From JAMOAW01 sp039908535 (GTDB lineage: Bacteria > Pseudomonadota > Magnetococcia > Magnetococcales > JADFZT01), in the NCBI GenBank assembly GCA_039908535.1, contig JAMOAW010000104.1, forward strand, positions 1 through 6,166: a stretch of 6,166 bases of DNA, written 5' to 3'. Positions within the stretch are counted from its first letter, which is position 1, and every line of letters begins with the position of its first letter. A model generated the notes under the pieces. The model searched no databases and had not been told where the DNA came from. It saw only the letters and a program-made list of their open reading frames with translations. This document shows, in pieces, positions 1-6,164 of this stretch. The position numbers and the translations under genes are program-made.

Positions 1-119
1 TGGGTCTACCGTCCAATGAGGAGAAAATAAAATACAAATCATAAACAGAAGATAAAAAATAACCAAGTATCAGAGCTTATGGATGTTTAAAAATTGTCTT
101 GACAACGGGGTCCACTTCA
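1..119. mobile_element. Probable end of an IS3-family-like insertion sequence (partial)
   Basis: Read on the minus strand from 119 downward, the sequence begins TGAAGTGGACCCCG and continues through TTGTCAAGACAA (105-94). This is the look of an IS3-family terminal repeat: a 5'-TG end, a GACCCC block and a GACA block. The homology of the neighbouring hsdM fragment stops exactly at this boundary, and the TGA that ends its reading frame is formed by the first three bases of the putative terminus. Positions 1-90 are AT-rich. The plus-strand frame 3-44 stops with TAA about 75 bases inside the end, which would suit a transposase C-terminus, but its 13 residues show nothing recognisable. The other end lies outside the window, so no target duplication can be checked. 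The family assignment is by resemblance only. Confidence 0.35.
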
Positions 120-341
120 GATGTCACGCTCTGACGGGTAGCCATTGGCTGAGCTTTCAATGGAGGCAAATATGGCGGCCAGATCCGTATTCAAGCTTTC
201 GTTGGTGTGGGCGTTTTTGGCAATATTGGCAAACAGCTGGCTGGGATAGATGAAATAACCTTTGGTTTTAACGGCATCCTCTTTGATTTCTGGCGTTATC
301 ACACTGTCGGGCAGCTCGGCGTAATGGATGCTATTATCGAG
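117..341 (-). pseudogene. hsdM: Type I restriction-modification methyltransferase subunit HsdM, internal fragment
   Basis: HsdM is the N6-adenine methylating subunit of type I restriction-modification enzymes and works with HsdS and HsdR. This minus-strand frame reads YAELPDSVITPEIKEDAV, then KTKGYFIYPSQLF, NIAKNAHTNESLNTDLAAIF and SANGYPSERDI. That is characteristic of the HsdM segment just before the methyltransferase core, where intact proteins continue KGLF or similar. Here the frame stops at a TGA at 119-117, at the edge of a putative IS end. Upstream it is closed by a TGA at 344-342, so the N-terminal start is missing too. A GTG at 302-300 could open a 61-residue frame, but it lies inside the conserved block and is not a credible start. 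No SAM-binding motif, NPPF motif, hsdS or hsdR is present. I read it as a dead remnant truncated at both ends; recognition of the family is firm from the residue pattern. Confidence 0.8.
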
Positions 342-534
342 TCATTTTAACTAACTCCGCAAAGTTCGGATCCACCTGTTTGGACACGGATTTAATACAC
401 CGTTTTCAACAATACTTTTTATGCTAAATCAATCGCTAAATCAGAGCCATTATACTAGTATTTTTTTTAAAAAGGCGATAAACTCCGTTGAAATTTGTCT
501 AAAAGTAACGACTACGTTTTATATTGGAAACATA

Positions 535-687
535 ATGCGCCTGATATCGGTTCGTCTCTTTTTTTTAATTTGGCTTTTTTTACCATCCCTTACGGGTTGT
601 GGATACAGGGGGGATTTATATCTTCCTGGCGGTGATAACGCAAAAAAAACAACGGAATCCACACCACCATTGATTTTGAGTCCCTAG
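535..687 (+). CDS. lptM: LptM-type (YifL-like) small outer-membrane lipoprotein
   Basis: This is a 50-residue lipoprotein. It has a basic N-terminus (MRLISVR), a hydrophobic stretch at residues 8-19, and a lipobox LTGC with the lipidated cysteine at C22. The mature part starts CGYRGDLYLP, matching the LptM/YifL signature C-G-x-(K/R)-G-x-L-Y-x-P, followed by a short polar, proline-containing tail. In E. coli, LptM assists maturation of the LptD-LptE lipopolysaccharide translocon. I chose the ATG at 535 because it gives a normal signal peptide and has a weak GGAAA ribosome site at 526-530. The frame stays open back to an ATG at 421, but that would add 38 residues ahead of the signal peptide, in AT-rich DNA that looks non-coding. 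The gene lies 6 bases before lysA, a pairing common in proteobacteria, and is probably co-transcribed with it. Confidence 0.85.
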   Translation: MRLISVRLFFLIWLFLPSLTGCGYRGDLYLPGGDNAKKTTESTPPLILSP

Positions 688-693
688 GCTACC

Positions 694-1956
694 ATGGATC
701 ATTTTCATTATATTGAGGATCATTTGCACTGTGAGGGGGTGGCGTTGGCACAGATTGCCAAGGAGGTGGGAACACCCTTTTTTTGCTACTCTGAAGCCAC
801 GTTGTTGCGTCACTTGGCGGTTTTTCAACAGGCCTTTGCCCCGGCTCGCCATCTCATCTGTTATTCGGTCAAGGCTAATAGCAATTTGGCGGTTTTGGAC
901 GCCTTGGTGCGTCAGGGGGCGGGGTTGGATATCGTTTCTGGGGGGGAGTTGGCCCGGGCGATAAAAGTTGGCTGTCCGGGATCACGCGTGGTCTTTTCTG
1001 GGGTGGGTAAAAGCAGTCGGGAAATTTTGGACGCTTTGGCCTATGACATTTTGATGTTTAACGTTGAAAGTCCCGCCGAGTTGCGGCGGATCAATCAACT
1101 GGCAGGAGAAATGGGCAAAAAGGCCCCCGTGGCTTTGCGGATTAATCCCGATGTGGATCCCAAAACCCATCCCTACATCTCTACGGGCCTTAAACGCAAT
1201 AAATTTGGTATTCCTTATCATCAGGCCTTAAAATTATTCGAAGATGCCAAGCGTTTGCCCAACGTGGAACTGGTGGGATTGGATTGCCATATCGGTTCCC
1301 AGTTGGACACCTTGGAGCCTTTTGTCGATGCCTTGCGCGTGGTGTTAAAATTGCTCGATAAGTTGCATAAACGGGGCATTCGTCTGCGATATCTGGATTT
1401 GGGTGGCGGATTAGGCATTCCCTACGACAAAGAAAAGGCCCCCCCTCTGCCAGAACGTTATGCTGGGGCCTTGTTAAAAGAGATTGCGGGGCGGAATGTG
1501 ACTTTGATCTTGGAGCCGGGCCGAGTGATCGTTGGCAATGCAGGGGTGTTGGTTACCCGTGTCAACTATGTCAAACAGGGAGAGGAAAAACGGTTTTTAA
1601 TTACCGATGCCGGCATGAATGATCTCTTGCGACCCTCCTTTTATGGGGCATATCACACTCTATTGCCGGTGATGCGACGTTTCGATCGGGAAGAGTGTTT
1701 GGTCGATGTGGTGGGTCCGATTTGTGAATCGGCCGACTTTTTGGCCAAAGATCGTGTGCTTATGGAGATGGAAGAAGGGGAGTTGCTGGCGGTACGGTCG
1801 GTTGGGGCCTATGGTTTTGTGATGAGCAGTAATTATAATACCCGTCCCCGTGCCCCAGAAGTCATGGTGCGTGGCGATCGTTTTGCGGTGGTGCGACGAC
1901 GGGAAACCATTGAGGAGATGTTGAGTTCGGAGACTCTTTACCCAAGAGAGACTTAA
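694..1956 (+). CDS. lysA: Diaminopimelate decarboxylase
   Basis: LysA decarboxylates meso-diaminopimelate to L-lysine, the last step of lysine synthesis, using pyridoxal phosphate in the cytoplasm. The 420-residue protein is full length for the family. The N-terminal TIM barrel carries the PLP-binding lysine in YSVKAN (K60), then HIGSQ (199-203), the phosphate-binding glycine loop DLGGGLGIPY (235-244) and EPGR (274-277). The C-terminal beta-barrel domain has the catalytic cysteine in GPICESADFL (C344) and the active-site tyrosine in GAYG (Y373). MNDLLRPSFYGAYH (308-321) is also typical of bacterial LysA. The start at 694 follows the lptM stop by 6 bases and fits the usual N-terminus; the ribosome site is poor (only GAG at about 679), so translation may be coupled to lptM. 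In many proteobacteria dapF follows, but here it does not. No key residue is missing. Confidence 0.97.
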   Translation: MDHFHYIEDHLHCEGVALAQIAKEVGTPFFCYSEATLLRHLAVFQQAFAPARHLICYSVKANSNLAVLDALVRQGAGLDIVSGGELARAIKVGCPGSRVVFSGVGKSSREILDALAYDILMFNVESPAELRRINQLAGEMGKKAPVALRINPDVDPKTHPYISTGLKRNKFGIPYHQALKLFEDAKRLPNVELVGLDCHIGSQLDTLEPFVDALRVVLKLLDKLHKRGIRLRYLDLGGGLGIPYDKEKAPPLPERYAGALLKEIAGRNVTLILEPGRVIVGNAGVLVTRVNYVKQGEEKRFLITDAGMNDLLRPSFYGAYHTLLPVMRRFDREECLVDVVGPICESADFLAKDRVLMEMEEGELLAVRSVGAYGFVMSSNYNTRPRAPEVMVRGDRFAVVRRRETIEEMLSSETLYPRET

Positions 1957-1978
1957 AATTTATGTCTCGGAAAAGGGA

Positions 1979-2002
1979 CTCTGGGGGATTTATCTCCCAG
2001 AG
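1979..2002 (+). terminator. Hairpin downstream of lysA, possible weak terminator
   Basis: CTCTGGGGGAT (1979-1989) faces ATCTCCCAGAG (1992-2002). The arms pair over 11 positions with one G-T wobble; the innermost pairs must open to make a loop. The stem begins 23 bases after the lysA stop. A run of seven T (2015-2021) follows, but only 12 bases after the stem, which is too far for a canonical intrinsic terminator. It may instead be a pause site, an mRNA-stabilising hairpin, or part of the leader of the following small gene. Confidence 0.4.
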
Positions 2003-2042
2003 TTTGGCCTTTGATTTTTTTGCTCGAAGGGTATCATGTTCC

Positions 2043-2270
2043 ATGGAATTGGTAACCTCGCCAGAATCAATGCACGATCGCATCGAATATTTACAAGAAA
2101 TTATCAAAGCCATGCGGCACGTACTACACCAAGTTCCTCATAGTCGGGGAGATCATACCGATTTGTGTCGGTTTCATAATCAAGGTCAACCTCCTTTGGA
2201 TTCCTCTCATTGCCATTGTCATGTGGCTCAGGTGGTGCGCATTTTGACCCTTTACGGCCTTCAGCCATAA
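2043..2270 (+). CDS. Hypothetical small His/Cys-rich protein upstream of priA
   Basis: I do not recognise this gene. From the ATG at 2043 it encodes 75 residues. Residues 10-30 (MHDRIEYLQEIIKAMRHVLH) look like an amphipathic helix. A middle section holds H33, H38, C42 and H45 (C-x2-H), and then an HCHCH cluster spans residues 56-60 and leads into a hydrophobic helix, VAQVVRILTLYGL. The Cys/His spacing could bind a metal such as zinc; that is inference. The frame is open back to an ATG at 1962, but that start would translate through the hairpin at 1979-2002 and lacks a ribosome site. A GAAGG lies at 2026-2030, rather far (12 bases) from 2043, and a further in-frame ATG sits at 2070. It ends 4 bases before priA, whose own ribosome site is not evident, suggesting coupling. 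Doubt remains because no homologue can be named. Confidence 0.5.
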   Translation: MELVTSPESMHDRIEYLQEIIKAMRHVLHQVPHSRGDHTDLCRFHNQGQPPLDSSHCHCHVAQVVRILTLYGLQP

Positions 2271-2274
2271 AATA

Positions 2275-4515
2275 ATGTATGCTCAAGTCGCCCTTCCTAT
2301 TCCAAAACGGACTCTCTTTACCTATCTGCTCCCAGTGGCATTGGAAGAGAGTGCCCAACTTGGTTCTTTGGCGCTGGTGCCGTTTGGCACCAGCCACCGT
2401 GTTGGTATTATTTGGCGGCTAGATCCCCTTCCCCAGTGGCAAGAGGGGGTGATTCGTCCTATTTTGGATATTTTGGGGGATGGCCCTCTTTTGGATCAAA
2501 ACTTGCGCGATCTGCTGGATTGGATCTCCCGTTATTATATTCGTCCGTTGGGCAGTGTGGTTGCGGCGGCTCTGCCTGGGCATCTGCTCTTTGATCGTCA
2601 TTTACGCATCTCCTGGCGATCCGATCAAGACCCTGCCGCCATAGAACAACTTTCCCCCTCCTTGCGCCCGTTGGCTCTGGCCATTCAGAGTCATAAACGG
2701 GGCGGGATGAGTCGAGAAAATTTGGCACGTACCTTTGGTACCGCGCATTTAGAGTTGCGTTTACGAAAATTGCTCCAACAAGAGTTGATCACTTTAGAAG
2801 AGGATTGGCGTCCCCGGCATCGGCTTGGCAAACCCAAGGAGAAAGAAGAGACAGACGTTTTTTTAGAAACAGATCCCCTCCCGCCACCCACTCCCACACC
2901 AGAGCAGGAGGTCTGCGCCCAAGCCTTGCTGGTGGGGTTGTACTCGGCCCAATTTTCCCCTTTTTTATTGCAGGGCGTGACTGGTTCGGGCAAAACGGAG
3001 CTCTATTTTCGTTTGGTAGAGGCCTGTCTTGCTCTGGATCGCCAAGCCTTATTGTTGGTACCGGAAATTTCTCTTACGCCGCAATTGATGCACCGTTTCC
3101 GCAAACGTTTTCAAAAGAAACTTGCGGTTTTTCATTCGGGTCTTTCATCACGACAACGGTATCTTTTTTGGCATCAGGTGCGTTGTGGCGAGGCGCAAGT
3201 GGCTATCGGTGCCCGGAGTGCTCTATTTGCCCCTTTTAAACGCCTGGGATTGATTGTGGTCGATGAAGAACATGACAGCTCTTATAAACAAGAAGAAGGG
3301 GGGATTCCTTATCATGCCAGGGATATGGCGGTGGTGCGGGCGAAAGCCTGTCAAGCCACTCTTATTTTAGGCAGTGCCACCCCTTCGATGGAGTCGTTGG
3401 CCAATGTGCGCAACGGTAAATATCATCCCTTATTTTTAACCAAGCGGGCCACGGGTTCCCAGCTGCCCAAGGTGGAGCTGGTCAATCTACTCCATCCCAA
3501 AGCTCGGGAAAATCGTCCCAGCACCGCGTTGATCGGCACTCGATTGGTCCAATCTATTCAAAACACCTTAGATCAAGAACGACAGGTGCTGTTGTTTCTC
3601 AATCGTCGTGGTTTTGCCCCTTCGTTATTGTGTCATGCGTGTGGACAGACTATTTATTGTCGTCATTGTTCGGTCACCCTCACCCTGCACAAATCCCACA
3701 ACAAGTTGATTTGTCACTATTGCGGTTATTTGCAAGCCGTTGAGGATGTCTGTACAGTTTGTGGACAGATGACCATGGCCCCCTTTGGGCCTGGTACTGA
3801 ACAGGTCGAAGAGGAGGTGCGGGGACTTTTTCCAAAGGCCCGTGTGGTGCGTTTGGACCGAGATAGTGTGCAAGCTCAAGGGGGGGATCCACAAGGGGTG
3901 TTGGAGGCCTTTGAACAAGGGATGGTGGACATTTTGGTTGGCACGCAAATGGCGGCCAAAGGACACCATTTTCCAGGTTTGGCTTTGGTTGGGGTGATTT
4001 TGGCGGAAACCACTCTCTTTATGCCTGATTTCCGCGCCGCCGAACGCACCTTTCAAATGTTGACCCAAGTGGGGGGGCGGGCCGGTCGGGAAGAGGTGCC
4101 AGGGGAGGTTTTAATCCAAACTTTAGATCCCAGTCATTACGCCTTGCAGGCGGCTTTGACCCACGATGTGGCGGCCTTTGCCAAAATAGAGATGCACTCC
4201 CGTGCTCAAATTGGCTACCCTCCCGAAGGGCGATTGGCTCTGTTACGTTTTTCCGGTCCCAACCAAAAAGGGGTGATCGACTCTTGCTCTCGACTTAAAA
4301 ATCGTCTGCCTACCTCTGCCGATGCCGAGTTTTTTGGTCCTGCCCCCGCTCCCATAGAAAAAATTCGCAATCGCTACCGCTGGCAACTTTTAATCAAGGA
4401 AAAACCGGGTGGGCGTCTGCATCGGGTTTTGTTACCTGTGCTGGAATTGGCCGAAAATCAGGCCGTCCCCGGATTACGTATTGAAGTTGATGTTGACCCA
4501 CAATCTTTCCTCTGA
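2275..4515 (+). CDS. priA: Primosomal protein N' (replication restart helicase PriA)
   Basis: PriA recognises stalled forks and D-loops, unwinds the lagging arm 3' to 5', and starts loading of the replicative helicase DnaB. The 746-residue protein is slightly longer than the E. coli one (732). The N-terminal 3'-DNA-binding region (about 1-105, with PLPKRTLFTYLLP-like features) is followed by a winged-helix part. The helicase has Walker A GVTGSGKTE (234-242, K240), the DEEH box (330-333) and GSATPS. Eight zinc-binding cysteines interrupt the second RecA lobe: C453, C456, C462, C465, C480, C483, C493 and C496. Motif V is GTQMAAKGHHFP (556-567) and motif VI is QVGGRAGR (598-605). The start at 2275 fits the family N-terminus but lacks a Shine-Dalgarno sequence. 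The gene follows the small hypothetical gene by 4 bases. The usual acidic DxD-type segment after motif V reads LAETTLF here, a mild deviation. Confidence 0.97.
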   Translation: MYAQVALPIPKRTLFTYLLPVALEESAQLGSLALVPFGTSHRVGIIWRLDPLPQWQEGVIRPILDILGDGPLLDQNLRDLLDWISRYYIRPLGSVVAAALPGHLLFDRHLRISWRSDQDPAAIEQLSPSLRPLALAIQSHKRGGMSRENLARTFGTAHLELRLRKLLQQELITLEEDWRPRHRLGKPKEKEETDVFLETDPLPPPTPTPEQEVCAQALLVGLYSAQFSPFLLQGVTGSGKTELYFRLVEACLALDRQALLLVPEISLTPQLMHRFRKRFQKKLAVFHSGLSSRQRYLFWHQVRCGEAQVAIGARSALFAPFKRLGLIVVDEEHDSSYKQEEGGIPYHARDMAVVRAKACQATLILGSATPSMESLANVRNGKYHPLFLTKRATGSQLPKVELVNLLHPKARENRPSTALIGTRLVQSIQNTLDQERQVLLFLNRRGFAPSLLCHACGQTIYCRHCSVTLTLHKSHNKLICHYCGYLQAVEDVCTVCGQMTMAPFGPGTEQVEEEVRGLFPKARVVRLDRDSVQAQGGDPQGVLEAFEQGMVDILVGTQMAAKGHHFPGLALVGVILAETTLFMPDFRAAERTFQMLTQVGGRAGREEVPGEVLIQTLDPSHYALQAALTHDVAAFAKIEMHSRAQIGYPPEGRLALLRFSGPNQKGVIDSCSRLKNRLPTSADAEFFGPAPAPIEKIRNRYRWQLLIKEKPGGRLHRVLLPVLELAENQAVPGLRIEVDVDPQSFL

Positions 4516-4576
4516 TATTTTTACAGATTAATTTACTATTTCAAAGGCACAAAAAACATCCATATTGAGTAACTAC

Positions 4577-5092
4577 ATGGCTATTTTACCTATTCTAACC
4601 GCACCAGATAACAGGCTGAAAAAAAAGGCTTTGCCTGTCGAACAGGTGGATGATGAAATTCGTCAAATTTTGAAGGATATGCGCGATACCATGTATCACG
4701 CCTCTGGCGTTGGTTTGGCCGCTCCTCAAGTGGGTATTTTAAAAAAATTAATCGTCATGGATGTAGAATATAATCGTGACGATCAACCAAGAAATCCTCT
4801 GTTTATTGTCAATCCAGAGTTGATCGTCGCCGAAGGAACCATTGACTGGGAGGAGGGGTGTCTGTCGGTTCCTGAGCAAACCGCAGAAGTGAGCCGTTTT
4901 GCGCGTGTTGTGGTGCGTGGTTTGGATCAGGATGGGCAACTCATTGAAATAGAAGGGAGTGAACTCAAAGGGGTCTGCCTGCAACATGAAATGGATCACC
5001 TGGAGGGGACTCTTTTTATTGACCGCATTTCACGTTTAAAACGTTCGATTATTCTTAAAAAGTTGACTAAACACAAAAGCGAAAAAACATGA
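4577..5092 (+). CDS. def: Peptide deformylase
   Basis: Def removes the formyl group from the N-terminal methionine of nascent proteins at the ribosome exit. The 171-residue protein has the three family motifs: GVGLAAPQ (44-51), EGCLSVP (93-99) and QHEMDH (136-141). The metal ligands (Fe2+ in vivo) are C95, H137 and H141, and the catalytic glutamate is E138. The basic C-terminal tail (KRSIILKKLTKHKSEK) is typical of the helix that contacts the ribosome. I chose the ATG at 4577 because it gives the standard MAILPIL N-terminus, with a weak GAG at 4567-4569. An in-frame TTG at 4565 would add only four residues. A 61-base AT-rich gap separates it from priA and could hold a promoter, although no well-spaced pair of boxes is seen. 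Its stop overlaps the fmt start. Confidence 0.97.
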   Translation: MAILPILTAPDNRLKKKALPVEQVDDEIRQILKDMRDTMYHASGVGLAAPQVGILKKLIVMDVEYNRDDQPRNPLFIVNPELIVAEGTIDWEEGCLSVPEQTAEVSRFARVVVRGLDQDGQLIEIEGSELKGVCLQHEMDHLEGTLFIDRISRLKRSIILKKLTKHKSEKT

Positions 5093-6036
5093 CGTTTCCC
5101 TTGCCCTGGCGTTTGGTTTTTATGGGAACCCCCGATTTTGCCGTTCCCACTCTGCAAGCTCTTTTGGCGGGTCCAGATCAGGTGGTTGGGGTGTTTACCC
5201 AACCGGACAAACCTGTGGGGCGGGGCCTTAAAATGACCTTCTCTCCTGTGAAAAGCCAAGTCGTCTCTTTAAATATACCTATTTTTCAGCCGACGCGGCT
5301 GCGCCATCCCGAAGCGGTGGCTCAGTTGCGCGCCTTGGCTCCAGATTTGGTCGTGGTGGTGGCCTATGGGCAGATTCTCTCTCAGGAAGTCCTGGATTTA
5401 CCCGTGCATGGCTGTCTTAATCTTCATGCCTCTTTGTTGCCGCGCTGGCGTGGGGCCGCCCCTTTACAACGGGCGTTGCTGGCCGGGGATAAAGAATCTG
5501 GTGTGACTATTATGAAAATGGATGCGGGGCTGGATACCGGTGCCATGTTAACGCAAAAAAAAATTATCATTCCCACAGGCATGACGGGTGGGGCCTTGCA
5601 TGATTGTTTGGCTCCACTAGGAGCGCAACTGCTCCTAGAAACCATTGCCAAGCTTAAAACGGATAGTATTGTCGCCACGCCCCAGCCTGAAGTGGGGGTG
5701 ACCTACGCCCATAAAATTGCCAACGAAGAGGGGAAAATCGATTGGAACCAAGAGGCTCGGGTGATTTGGCGGCAGATTTTGGCCTTTAATCCCTATCCTG
5801 GGGCTTATACGACTGTTGACAATAAAACGTGTAAAATTTGGCAGTCCCGTCTGCTGGAGCACACCTCTGCACAGGTTTTGCCAGGGAGTGTTTTGGCTTT
5901 GCATGACGATGGTCCTGAAGTGGCTTGTGGGGGGGGCTCTTTGGTGTTGACGCAGATTCAAATGGCGGGGAAACGTTCGATGCCCGCTCGAGATTGGATG
6001 CGGGGAGTTTCTTTAGAAAATAAGATATTCATGTAG
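5089..6036 (+). CDS. fmt: Methionyl-tRNA formyltransferase
   Basis: Fmt transfers a formyl group from 10-formyltetrahydrofolate to initiator Met-tRNA, providing the modification that Def later removes. The 315-residue protein is of normal length. The N-terminal Rossmann-type domain opens with VFMGTPDFAVP (10-20) and has TQPDKPVGRG (37-46), a loop implicated in initiator tRNA recognition. The catalytic set is N111 and H113 in LNLHASLLPRWRGAAP, and D149 in MDAGLDTG. The linker TPQPEVGVTYAHKI (197-210) leads to the C-terminal OB-fold domain with FNPYPGAYT (233-241). The start codon overlaps the def stop as ATGA (5089-5092), the usual translationally coupled def-fmt arrangement. An 8-bp perfect inverted repeat lies inside the gene at 5617-5638. 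rsmB often comes next in other proteobacteria; the window ends before that can be seen. Confidence 0.97.
   Translation: MTFPLPWRLVFMGTPDFAVPTLQALLAGPDQVVGVFTQPDKPVGRGLKMTFSPVKSQVVSLNIPIFQPTRLRHPEAVAQLRALAPDLVVVVAYGQILSQEVLDLPVHGCLNLHASLLPRWRGAAPLQRALLAGDKESGVTIMKMDAGLDTGAMLTQKKIIIPTGMTGGALHDCLAPLGAQLLLETIAKLKTDSIVATPQPEVGVTYAHKIANEEGKIDWNQEARVIWRQILAFNPYPGAYTTVDNKTCKIWQSRLLEHTSAQVLPGSVLALHDDGPEVACGGGSLVLTQIQMAGKRSMPARDWMRGVSLENKIFM
5617..5638 (+). repeat. Perfect 8-bp inverted repeat inside fmt
   Basis: CTAGGAGC (5617-5624) and GCTCCTAG (5631-5638) are perfect inverted copies separated by 6 bases, so the mRNA can form a hairpin. It encodes part of LAPLGAQLLLE in Fmt. No T-run follows, so it is not an intrinsic terminator. 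It holds two CTAG tetranucleotides, which are rare in many proteobacterial genomes. Confidence 0.7.
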
Positions 6037-6088
6037 AGTATGATGGATACCACCACATTTAAGTGTGGACGATGAACGAGTGCCTGAA

Positions 6089-6164
6089 CAAAAAGCAAAG
6101 TCAAGACCTTGGGGGATTGCATCCCCCAATCCCCCTGCTTTTTGAAGGAAGCAAAACCGAGGTC
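6089..6164. repeat. Nested palindromic element after fmt, possibly a dispersed REP-like repeat
   Basis: Three sets of arms are nested. CAAAAAGCA (6089-6097) pairs perfectly with TGCTTTTTG (6136-6144). TTGGGGGAT (6109-6117) pairs perfectly with ATCCCCCAA (6121-6129). GACCTTGG (6105-6112) pairs with CCGAGGTC (6157-6164) with one wobble. Such compact G-run/C-run palindromes outside genes are typical of extragenic repeats present in many copies, but only one copy is in this window, so the dispersed nature is inferred. The element may continue past the window end. Confidence 0.55.
6111..6143 (+). terminator. Likely intrinsic terminator of the def-fmt transcript
   Basis: GGGGGATTG (6111-6119) and CAATCCCCC (6127-6135) form a perfect 9-bp, G+C-rich stem with a 7-base loop. 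The T-rich tract TGCTTTTT follows immediately. It stands 74 bases after the fmt stop on the same strand. The same G-run can instead pair with the nearer ATCCCCCAA (6121-6129), giving a competing hairpin. Confidence 0.55.

Noticed and set aside
94..105. TTGTC/GACAA inverted repeat as an operator.
   Set aside because: It is better explained as part of the putative insertion-sequence terminus, and it has no promoter or gene next to it.
360..395. GGATCCACCTGTTTGGACAC as a second IS3-like terminus bounding the hsdM fragment.
   Set aside because: The CCACC...TGGACAC spacing is suggestive, but there is no clear 5'-TG end, no flanking transposase and no match to the end at 119.
327..399. Minus-strand frame reading KQVDPNFAELVKMTR before a stop near 342-327.
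   Set aside because: It is short, has no start or ribosome site and matches no family I know. It may be a decayed gene end, but cannot be supported.
451..456. TATACT as a -10 box for lptM-lysA.
   Set aside because: The hexamer is good, but no acceptable -35 box stands 16-18 bases upstream, and the region is AT-rich enough for chance matches.
421..534. N-terminal extension of LptM from the ATG at 421.
   Set aside because: It would put 38 AT-rich-coded residues before a complete lipoprotein signal peptide. The internal ATG at 535 gives a normal lipoprotein length and lipobox position.
2104..2397. Minus-strand 97-residue frame across the small gene and the priA start.
   Set aside because: It overlaps the well-supported PriA N-terminus and looks like an antisense shadow, with no family features.
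3625..4068. Minus-strand 147-residue frame inside priA.
   Set aside because: It lies antisense to the conserved PriA zinc and helicase motifs and has no recognisable domain.
4516..4576. Promoter for def in the AT-rich spacer (TTTACA at 4520-4525, TACTAT at 4534-4539).
   Set aside because: The two boxes are only 8 bases apart, so they cannot act as a sigma-70 pair.
6053..6068. CCACA/TGTGG hairpin just after fmt as the terminator.
   Set aside because: The stem is only 5 bp and no T-run follows; the stronger structure at 6111-6143 is a better candidate.
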